This document shows, one piece after another, positions 26,717 to 33,322 of a stretch of 64,000 bases of DNA; position 1 is the first letter of the stretch, and every line of letters starts with the position of its first letter. Position numbers and translations under genes: made by a program. The stretch is from Candidatus Nitrospira allomarina (lineage in GTDB: Bacteria; Nitrospirota; Nitrospiria; Nitrospirales; UBA8639). The notes beneath the pieces were generated by a model. That model saw nothing but the letters and a program-made list of their open reading frames with translations, had not been told where the DNA came from and searched no databases. The stretch lies in contig NZ_CP116967.1 of NCBI RefSeq assembly GCF_032050975.1, positions 1,423,001 through 1,487,000 on the forward strand, written 5' to 3'.

Positions 26717-27355
26717 ATGAGTGAAGTCGCGCTATTGCAGATAATCGGCATGTGTGTCATTGGGGTGGGTATCCTCATCCTCTTGTTTATTAAGGGCATG
26801 TTTCTTAGGGTGCTTGGTTTCGTCGCGATGGTGTTGGGAGTCTTTAGCCTAATTGCCTTGAGTGTTCCCCAAATGGCGTCCTTGCCTCCGGCGGTAGAAA
26901 CCTTCGATCTTGCCAGCGTCAAAAGTCCGGATGATTTGGCCTCCATTGGGCAAAAAATATTTTTTAGCAAGGGACAATGTGCGTTATGCCATTCCATTGG
27001 ACCGAGCGAATCGGCCAGATGCCCTGATTTAAATGGCATTGGAGCAAAACTGTCTGCTGAATTTATCTATGAAAGTTTAACCCAGCCTCAAGCCTATATT
27101 TATTTGGACTATAGGCACGATGGTGTTCCAAAAGAATATCCTGCTCAGATGCCCCATATCGACCAGGATCCCATAGGCTTAAGCAAGCAGGAAATTTATT
27201 CGGTTATTGCGTTTCTCCAAAAAATGAGTGGGGAGCCCATCAGTATCAAAGTTGAAGATATAATGGAAACTGTGAAAGAAGCAGCCAATTCTTTAAAGGT
27301 GGCCTCGGTCTCCTCTACACTTACATCCCAATTGCAGAATTTGGCTGATCGATAA
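26717..27355 (+). CDS. Membrane-anchored monoheme cytochrome c
   Basis: 212 residues. Two N-terminal helices (~5-25 and ~30-50) anchor one periplasmic cytochrome c domain with CALCH (Cys88, Cys91, His92). A third Cys in SARCPDLNG lies 15 residues later. Met ligands may come from QMPHI. ATG follows GAGGAAAC, 60 bases after CydA-like B. Expected to carry electrons within the complex or to soluble cytochromes. Confidence 0.88.
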   Translation: MSEVALLQIIGMCVIGVGILILLFIKGMFLRVLGFVAMVLGVFSLIALSVPQMASLPPAVETFDLASVKSPDDLASIGQKIFFSKGQCALCHSIGPSESARCPDLNGIGAKLSAEFIYESLTQPQAYIYLDYRHDGVPKEYPAQMPHIDQDPIGLSKQEIYSVIAFLQKMSGEPISIKVEDIMETVKEAANSLKVASVSSTLTSQLQNLADR

Positions 27356-27382
27356 AGGAATAGCCACAATGAGGAGAATATC

Positions 27383-28111
27383 ATGAAAGGTCCTATCATT
27401 AGTGGGGCTATCATTCTTGCTGGAATGTTCATATTTTTGAAATTCCTTCTTCCGTTAGTGACGGCACCTCTTCCAGCCAGCTTAATTTACCTTTATTTGG
27501 CTCTTGTTCTGAGTGGAATTTTGATTTATGGAACCATGAGTGCGCCTTCCTTGGAGGCCATGATGGGGCCAATTTTCAGATTTTTATCGGGGAAAGGACA
27601 AACGGGAGCAGGGCAGATGGCCCGGTTGGCGGTGTTGGTTATGTTCCCTCTTCTGGTGGGGTGGCAAACGTACAGTCGACTGGTCCCTAGCGATCTTCCA
27701 CCTGCCGAAAACAGGACCATTCATCCGGCCCCGCCAGGTGAATTTGTCGGCTTATCGAATCCTTATCCTAAAACCCCTGAGAATATTATGATGGGGAAAG
27801 GCCTGTATGCCGCTTATTGCTCACCCTGCCACGGAGCAAATTATGATGGAAAGGGCCCAGCGGCCCCTGGCTTTAATCCTCCTCCTGCCAACTTTAGTGA
27901 TCCGGGAACTATTGCGCAATTACAAGAGGCGTATTTGTTCTGGAGAATAAAAAAAGGGGGGGTGGGTTTACCTGTAGAAGGAATGCCTTGGAAATCGGCT
28001 ATGCCCAGATGGGAAGAGGAATTGCCAGAAGAGTTTATTTGGAAAATTATTATGGGTGAATATGATGGGGCACACCAATCCCCTCGGACTTGGGAAGAAG
28101 AAGAAGAATAG
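27383..28111 (+). CDS. Membrane-anchored monoheme cytochrome c, three-helix type
   Basis: 242 residues. Three hydrophobic segments (~8-28, ~32-52, ~80-97) then a cytochrome c domain with CSPCH (Cys146, Cys149, His150) and a likely Met ligand in EGMPWKSAMP. The C-terminus is strongly acidic (five Glu). GAGGAGAAT precedes the ATG. The membrane part is laid out like the 270-residue cytochrome at 20895-21707, so each CydA-like protein has such a partner downstream. Confidence 0.88.
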   Translation: MKGPIISGAIILAGMFIFLKFLLPLVTAPLPASLIYLYLALVLSGILIYGTMSAPSLEAMMGPIFRFLSGKGQTGAGQMARLAVLVMFPLLVGWQTYSRLVPSDLPPAENRTIHPAPPGEFVGLSNPYPKTPENIMMGKGLYAAYCSPCHGANYDGKGPAAPGFNPPPANFSDPGTIAQLQEAYLFWRIKKGGVGLPVEGMPWKSAMPRWEEELPEEFIWKIIMGEYDGAHQSPRTWEEEEE

Positions 28112-28155
28112 ACTCAAGCCAATTATGTTGTGGATGAATGAGTGGAGAATATGAC

Positions 28156-28992
28156 ATGTTGAACGGACTAGGAAGCCTCAGGACACTATCCATTATTGGG
28201 CTGTTCGGGGTCCTGGGATTTTCGTCAGCTTTTGCCAATGAACCACCTGCTTCAGATGAGCCAGGAAGTGTCTCGGTTCGATTGTATCAATTAGAAGGCA
28301 GCTTGCCGTCAGAAGACCCAAATTCTTCACAATGGGATACTGTGCCTAGTTCTGAATTTAACCTGGCGCCCCAGGTGCATTGGCCTCCTAGAATCCAGGA
28401 GGTGACTGTGAAGTCGGTCAAGGTCAAAGGGGTTCATAATGGCCAAGAACTGGCTATTCTCGTGGAATATGCAGATCCTACCGAAGATGGCGCCGATGCC
28501 GCAGCACTTGAATTTATGGTGGGTGATAAACCGGCTCATTTCGCGCATGGTCAAGAAATGTTACAGGTTGAAGGGGGACCGGTAAATATTTGGTTTTGGA
28601 AAAATGAAAGTGGCAAGGCAGTTGATATGAGCGCAAAAGGGTTCAAGACCTTGGAAACCCAACCCCATCAGGATGTTCAAGCAAAAGGTATTTGGCAAAA
28701 TGGTATTTGGAAAGTGGTCTTTTCCCGTTTATTGAAAACCGAGGATGCTCAGGATGTGCAAGTTGAGGAAGGCGAATGGCGTAATGTAGCATTTGCCTTT
28801 TGGGATGGGGCGGTTGTCGATGGTCTGGTAAAGGAAAAGGGGGGCCAGAAGGCCGTCTCTACTTGGTGGTATATTCGGGCAGAACCGAGTGCAGATAATT
28901 CCATTTTTGGATGGGTTATTTTAGGGTTAGCCCTCGCAGCGGCCTTTGAATTGGTGATAGTCAGAAAACTGAGAAAGGGGCAACCAGTATGA
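28156..28992 (+). CDS. Periplasmic b-heme protein, ethylbenzene-dehydrogenase gamma-like
   Basis: 278 residues from ATG 28156 (TGGAG eight bases upstream; ATG 28138 is an alternative). A signal peptide ends near FANEPP. The body matches the EB_dh-type heme-binding beta-sandwich found in gamma subunits of DMSO-reductase-family enzymes and in nitrite oxidoreductase NxrC-like proteins: QWDTVP near the start, EVTVKSVKVKGVHNGQELAILVEY, VNIWFWKN and IWKVVFSRLL. A C-terminal helix (IFGWVILGLALAAAFELVIV) anchors it. No molybdopterin subunit is adjacent, so it may be an electron input from another enzyme or a permanent subunit here. Confidence 0.85.
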   Translation: MLNGLGSLRTLSIIGLFGVLGFSSAFANEPPASDEPGSVSVRLYQLEGSLPSEDPNSSQWDTVPSSEFNLAPQVHWPPRIQEVTVKSVKVKGVHNGQELAILVEYADPTEDGADAAALEFMVGDKPAHFAHGQEMLQVEGGPVNIWFWKNESGKAVDMSAKGFKTLETQPHQDVQAKGIWQNGIWKVVFSRLLKTEDAQDVQVEEGEWRNVAFAFWDGAVVDGLVKEKGGQKAVSTWWYIRAEPSADNSIFGWVILGLALAAAFELVIVRKLRKGQPV

Positions 28993-30026
28993 AACGGGTA
29001 GCGGGAGGCGGTCGCGATATGACAGTCATCGGGTTGGCCGTACTCGGAATAACCTTCACGCTATTTTCTGGCTGTGCGCTTTTTGAGGATGAAAGAACGG
29101 CGAAGGGTCGAAAGCTCTATAACCACTATTGTAGTCATTGCCATGGGGAGACCGGTCAACAGGGAGAAGGATTCAATTGGGAGCGCATGTCCGACCCCCG
29201 CCCCAAAAATCTCGCATCTACTGCCGAAATGTCCACTTTCAGTGATGAGGAGATTTTCCATACCGTTTATCGGGACATGAAAGATACCACTGATCAAAAA
29301 GTTATTGATGATGAGAACTATTTTGCTGTACCAACCATGCCAACCTTTAAGTATACGTTATCGGAGGAAGAAATTTGGTCAATTGTGGGATACGTTCGAA
29401 CCCTTCATGGGATGTCGCTGAGCTATGATTTGGAAACAAGAAAGAAGGAATTAGAAGAGGCATTGCAGGTGGCGCAGCAAGAGATGGAAGCCACAAAGGC
29501 CGCCTACGAGGCAGCCGCCGAAAAGGCAGAGGCTGCACAGGCAGCCTATGAAGAAACGTTAACTGATGAGCAGCTTGAAAGTTACGAACCCAAGGAAGTG
29601 ACCATTCCTGAAGAAGAAGTGTTTCTTGCCGCCAATGAAAAATATGAAACGGCAAAAGCCGCCGTTGATAATTTTTTAAAACGACCGAAAAAGCCACAAG
29701 TTGCACGACCTGATCTTTCCATTGCTGAAGAAGACCGCGCGACTCAAGCTAAACTGGGAAAGCAGTTATATAATGATAAATATGGTTGCCAGGGATGTCA
29801 TAGTCTCAACGATGAGGGCGGGGTGGTTGGCCCTGCATTGGATCGAGCAGGCTTTCGCCTCAATCCTACATGGGTCTATCGATGGATTCTATATCCTCAA
29901 GCCATGAAAAAACATACCAGAATGCCAAATTTGGGGATTTCAGAGCCAGATGCAAAGGCTCTCACATATTATCTCGGGACGCTCCAGGCCCCAAAGCCTG
30001 ATAATCAGAGTGCCACGTCAGAATAA
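28989..30026 (+). CDS. Diheme cytochrome c lipoprotein with Ala-rich coiled-coil spacer
   Basis: 345 residues; ATGA overlap with the preceding gene. Lipobox FSGC (Cys29). First heme site CSHCH (Cys48-His52), second CQGCH (Cys267-His271). Between the two domains residues ~150-235 are a charged Ala/Glu/Lys helix (VAQQEMEATKAAYEAAAEKA) likely to be a coiled coil holding the hemes apart. The C-terminal domain has a possible Met ligand (TRMPNLG). It ends the cluster; a stem-loop at 30137-30177 follows. Confidence 0.9.
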   Translation: MKRVAGGGRDMTVIGLAVLGITFTLFSGCALFEDERTAKGRKLYNHYCSHCHGETGQQGEGFNWERMSDPRPKNLASTAEMSTFSDEEIFHTVYRDMKDTTDQKVIDDENYFAVPTMPTFKYTLSEEEIWSIVGYVRTLHGMSLSYDLETRKKELEEALQVAQQEMEATKAAYEAAAEKAEAAQAAYEETLTDEQLESYEPKEVTIPEEEVFLAANEKYETAKAAVDNFLKRPKKPQVARPDLSIAEEDRATQAKLGKQLYNDKYGCQGCHSLNDEGGVVGPALDRAGFRLNPTWVYRWILYPQAMKKHTRMPNLGISEPDAKALTYYLGTLQAPKPDNQSATSE

Positions 30027-30136
30027 TCTCCCAATGGCCCTTTCTCTCCTTGAGATGTATCTTTTTAGGCTTAACCTTAGCCTGACCAGGCGCTCTTATA
30101 TGATTTTTTTTCTGCCAGGAGCCGCTAAACTCCGAT

Positions 30137-30177
30137 GGTCGTAAAATCAAAAGCACCGGGAAATGCTCTTGATGACC
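30137..30177. repeat. Stem-loop between convergent genes
   Basis: GGTC (30137-30140) and GACC (30174-30177) flank the arms ATCAAAAGCA (30146-30155) and TGCTCTTGAT (30164-30173), which pair with one mismatch around an 8-base loop. There is no T-run, but its place between the respiratory cluster and the convergent prenyltransferase suggests transcript 3'-end formation. Confidence 0.45.
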
Positions 30178-30289
30178 AGGGCAGGTTGAAAGTTTGAAAA
30201 AAAGATGAGTGACTAATATTTGAAGGAGGTGTCTGGCTAATAAAAATTAAAGGAAGCGGTCGATTTGTAATACTTTCCAAGTGTACCTA

Positions 30290-31138
30290 TCAAAGGCCCA
30301 TCAAAATTCCTCCTAAAATAAGAACCCCAACCCAGATATGTTGTTTGAATAAAGACAAGGCTTTCTTGCCTGAAATCTTTGAGCGGAGAAGAAGGACTTG
30401 ATAGCCCAATATGACGGCTACTCCCACTAAGGTGAAAGAATATTCAACTCCCAGATGATTGATTCTGGCGACCAAGGCCAAGCACCCCAGCATAATCAAA
30501 GCGGCAATTCCCACCCCAAGCCAGGTGAAGGATCCAAAGAGAATGGCGGTGGATTTGACTCCAATCCTTTGGTCATCATCTTTATCCTGGATGGCATATA
30601 TCGTATCGTAGACCATCGCCCAACATACCGTTGCTGCAAAAAGAACCCAGGCCGAAAGGTCCAACTCGTTGCGAACAGCAGCCCACGCCAAGACGCCCCC
30701 CCACCCAAATGCTAAGCCCAAAACAAATTGGGGAAAATGGATGAAACGCTTGCAGAAGGGGTATACCCCAGCAAGCACCAATGCCACAGGACTCAAAGCA
30801 AGCGTCAGGGGATTCAAGAACAACAACAAAATGGCTGCTAGCCCAAGCAAGACGACCAAAAATGCTATTGCTTGGGAAGGGGCTAATTGGCCGGAAGCGA
30901 GGGGGCGGTGCCGTGTCCGTTGGACTTCCCGATCGAATGATCGGTCTGCCAGGTCATTCATAATCACTCCCGCACTTCGCATGAGGAATGATCCCAAAAT
31001 AAAAATTATAAGAAGTTTAAGGCTGGGCCAACCCTCCGAAGCAAGAAACAGGGACCAAAGCGTGGGAAAGAGTAAAAGTAGAGTCCCTGTTTGATTGAAC
31101 AACCGGATTAGATTGGCAAATGCAACGGAAGAAGGCAT
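30290..31138 (-). CDS. UbiA-family prenyltransferase (quinone biosynthesis)
   Basis: 282 residues, eight or nine helices. Two Asp-rich motifs bind the prenyl diphosphate through Mg2+: NDLADRSFDREV and DTIYAIQDKDDD. It transfers a polyprenyl chain to an aromatic quinone precursor, as 4-hydroxybenzoate prenyltransferase (UbiA) or its menaquinone counterpart of the futalosine route (MqnP). The motif spacing fits UbiA/MqnP better than MenA. Facing the quinol-oxidising cluster fits quinone supply. Substrate not determinable here. Confidence 0.88.
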   Translation of the reverse strand: MPSSVAFANLIRLFNQTGTLLLLFPTLWSLFLASEGWPSLKLLIIFILGSFLMRSAGVIMNDLADRSFDREVQRTRHRPLASGQLAPSQAIAFLVVLLGLAAILLLFLNPLTLALSPVALVLAGVYPFCKRFIHFPQFVLGLAFGWGGVLAWAAVRNELDLSAWVLFAATVCWAMVYDTIYAIQDKDDDQRIGVKSTAILFGSFTWLGVGIAALIMLGCLALVARINHLGVEYSFTLVGVAVILGYQVLLLRSKISGKKALSLFKQHIWVGVLILGGILMGL

Positions 31139-31282
31139 GGACCGTTTATTGGGATGACTATAAGAGTAAGTGAAACGTATGGTGTAACATGAGAATGGCT
31201 TAATCCGCCTGATCAGAGCAAATGACTCCTGAGTTCTGGTTCAGGTGGAAGTGAATCCCATGACTTGGGAAGCCCTACAGGG

Positions 31283-31768
31283 TTACTTCACCGTAAATCG
31301 TGCGATACAGAGGATTCGATCCGGTTCTTTGGAAGGGGCGACCACGATCATCCATTCGCCGGTGTGTAAATCCGGATATAGTGTTTTTCTGGTCCACATG
31401 CGATAGCCTGGAGAGGGCTGAATAGGGATATCCACTTCTGAAATTTTTGTCCATGTTCCGTCGGTTTTGTGATGCCAACTGTGACGAATCTTTCCTGTTG
31501 TGGTTGCTTCGATTTTGGTCCAAAATATCACGTGGGAGGTTTTTGAAGTTTGAACCATTGGAATGGCCGCTTGCCCGTTTTTATCCTTTTCGCAATACGC
31601 CGGAGGCAAGAATATTCCCTGTGGGGTTCTCTTGTTCACTTCCTTGGATAACACGACAGTCTTAACCAGAAAGTCAGCCTGTGCCAGTAGGGGTGTACCT
31701 GCCAAACCGATTAGGAGCCCGATTCCCCTAAATATGTGTTTTACTCGATCACCCACTTCTGCCCTCAT
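31283..31768 (-). CDS. Secreted DUF2914-like protein
   Basis: 161 residues. A signal peptide (GIGLLIGLAGTPLLAQA) then a single domain with IRHSWHHKTDGTW, YRMWTRKTLYPDLHTGEWMI and a final ARFTV strand, which is the pattern I associate with DUF2914: a small beta-sandwich found at C-termini of periplasmic proteins. Function unknown. It sits 144 bases upstream of the prenyltransferase start, same strand, so co-transcription is possible. Confidence 0.75.
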   Translation of the reverse strand: MRAEVGDRVKHIFRGIGLLIGLAGTPLLAQADFLVKTVVLSKEVNKRTPQGIFLPPAYCEKDKNGQAAIPMVQTSKTSHVIFWTKIEATTTGKIRHSWHHKTDGTWTKISEVDIPIQPSPGYRMWTRKTLYPDLHTGEWMIVVAPSKEPDRILCIARFTVK

Positions 31769-31917
31769 TTGGACCTTTAGACTACGTCAACCCGAGAAAC
31801 TAAAATATACCTGCGGCCTTGTCAATGGAGAGAGTGAAGTGCGGGAAAATGGGCGGAACCGACGATTGCTCGCCCAAAATCCTTCATTTTTCCAAAAGAG
31901 CTAGAATCTTTGGAAGT

Positions 31918-31947
31918 TGACGTTACTAAGCGACGAAAGGTATAAAC
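31918..31947 (+). promoter_or_regulatory. Promoter for tRNA-Thr
   Basis: TTGACG at 31918-31923 and TATAAA at 31942-31947 with an 18-base spacer, about 68 bases from predicted start to the tRNA. Confidence 0.5.
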
Positions 31948-32021
31948 GGGCACAAAGAAAACCTACCAAGCTAGTGCTCCAGAGCGTTCTGTCTTTCGCG
32001 ATTTGATTCCTCAAAATGTGA

Positions 32022-32096
32022 GCCGGCGTAGCTCAGTGGTAGAGCAGCTGATTCGTAATCAGCAGGTCGGTGGTTCAATCCCACTCGCCGGCTCCA
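32022..32096 (+). tRNA. tRNA-Thr (CGT)
   Basis: Acceptor arms GCCGGCG and CGCCGGC pair fully; D-arm GCTC/GAGC; anticodon stem GCTGA/TCAGC with loop TTCGTAA gives anticodon CGT (reads ACG, Thr); T-arm GGTGGTTCAATCCCACT; CCA encoded at 32094-32096. Confidence 0.96.
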
Positions 32097-32611
32097 GCCA
32101 ATATCCTATCGGACAGGCTTCTAAAGTTATAGGTCCAAGAGTTTCGGTCTTTTTCTTCTTTCACAACGAGTGTCGGTAATCTGAAATGGAAGTATAGAGC
32201 CTACATGGCTGCCATTTCCTTTCCGGTCAGAATCTAACTTGTTGGTACTTCTCCTTACCTATTTCTGAAATTCAGGCTCTCAAGCTAGAGAATTTATCTC
32301 GACCATTTATCTAATTTGAGTTGGGGGACTCCTGTCAGGTTTCCTAACAGATTTGTCGCCATGCAACTCAAATTAATCTGCTCTCAAAGCACGTGATCTC
32401 ACCCTACTGCCGAAGGTTGACTAGACCAACTGTCAACGGATTTAACACCGGGTTTTGGTCGATCCAGACTATTGTGGTGTTCCAACACCCCAATCACCCC
32501 TGTTCGTTTAGATTTTATGGAAATGGTGGTTGTCTGGTGAGTTCGGAAGAGAGGCACATGGTTTGCTTAACCGAGGCTGAGAAGAGGAACACTTATTATT
32601 TGAGGGACATT
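32097..32611. other. Intergenic region after tRNA-Thr
   Basis: About 515 bases. The only clear structure is the long nested inverted repeat at 32312-32375. A frame open through 32393-32611 has no start signals and is treated as leader of the zinc-ribbon gene. Confidence 0.5.
32312..32375. repeat. 64-base nested inverted repeat
   Basis: Three stacked stems: outer TAATTTGAGTTG (32312-32323) with CAACTCAAATTA (32364-32375), 12 perfect pairs; middle GGGGAC (32324-32329) with GTCGCC (32355-32360), one mismatch; inner CTGTCAGG (32332-32339) with CCTAACAG (32343-32350), one mismatch, loop TTT. Too long and lacking a T-run for a plain terminator. It may be a structured RNA element or a small palindromic mobile repeat. 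Confidence 0.7.
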
Positions 32612-32758
32612 ATGAAAATCTGTGAAAAATGTCAGGGATCAATGGTGCTAGAACGCGCTGTGGATTTAGAGGTTGGATTGAGTCTTTTGTATTTTGCTTG
32701 CTTGAATTGTGGAAAACGGATTCAAGCCGAAAAAGAGCCGCGCCCTTTAGTACATTAA
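32612..32758 (+). CDS. Small zinc-ribbon protein
   Basis: 48 residues, ATG after TGAGGGA. Two CxxC pairs (CEKCQG near residue 4 and CLNCGK near 33) frame a short hydrophobic core, the pattern of a zinc ribbon. No further domain, so possibly a regulator or a metal-binding accessory. The 37-base gap to the next small gene suggests a pair. A longer in-frame extension exists but lacks support. Confidence 0.7.
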   Translation: MKICEKCQGSMVLERAVDLEVGLSLLYFACLNCGKRIQAEKEPRPLVH

Positions 32759-32795
32759 TGATTGTAATCTATATAACTATGAATATGGAGGAGTC

Positions 32796-33044
32796 ATGAA
32801 AAAACAGAGTCGACCATTGACTTATGATGAACTTAAGGCGGCCGAAGCAGCTTTTCGAGGGGCACCGTTCGACCCGCAATTGTCCGAATCTGCCAGAAGG
32901 GTGTATCTAGGAATTTCCTCTGCAATGGCGAACAAACGTAATGAGGCGTTCCAGGATTATGATCTTACACAAACGGACGTTAGGGCCAAATGCCCGTCAA
33001 CGGAATCGCAGAATCGATCAAGAGCAAAATCTTCTTTATGGTAA
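32796..33044 (+). CDS. Small protein of unknown function
   Basis: 82 residues, ATG seven bases after GGAGG. The N-terminal ~55 residues (LTYDELKAAEAAFRGAPFDP, SESARRVYLGISSAMAN) look helical and gene-like. The last ~25 residues are Ser/Arg/Lys-rich and look like out-of-frame sequence, while the +1 frame continues with a Gln/Arg-rich helix-like run, so a frameshift near 32975 is possible. No family recognised. A perfect hairpin follows at 33063. Confidence 0.6.
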   Translation: MKKQSRPLTYDELKAAEAAFRGAPFDPQLSESARRVYLGISSAMANKRNEAFQDYDLTQTDVRAKCPSTESQNRSRAKSSLW

Positions 33045-33062
33045 TTTCATTCCACTCTTCTC

Positions 33063-33089
33063 AGGACAACCCGGTGATCGGGTTGTCCT
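33063..33089 (+). terminator. Hairpin, probable terminator
   Basis: Perfect 11-base arms AGGACAACCCG and CGGGTTGTCCT around GTGAT, 18 bases after the stop of the 82-residue gene. The following bases are only modestly T-rich. Confidence 0.6.
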
Positions 33090-33282
33090 CAGCCATTTCC
33101 TTCCATTAGCGCTCGACAGCGCATTATTCCTCATCTACAATAATTTTTTGGTTACGGGACCTCCTTGGCGTTGAGTTTAACCGGAGAGACTGTATCTGCA
33201 TGGTGGAGTGGATTATGCCGAAGAATGTTTGGGTTCCTTCCTGGTATTAGATCCCGTTTTTTCACCAATTTTTGTGATGAGG

Positions 33283-33288
33283 TATAAT
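33283..33288 (+). promoter_or_regulatory. Candidate -10 box for the TPR gene at 33323
   Basis: TATAAT, 35 bases before the gene; 17 bases upstream is TTTCAC, a weak -35. Supported mainly by the perfect -10. Confidence 0.35.
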
Positions 33289-33322
33289 CATCTATACTGT
33301 CATCACGCTATTTAACTTATCT

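Noticed and set aside
31139-31282. Possible hairpin CCTGA...TCAGG upstream of the prenyltransferase
   Set aside because: Only five base pairs with a long loop, no T-run; not distinguishable from chance.
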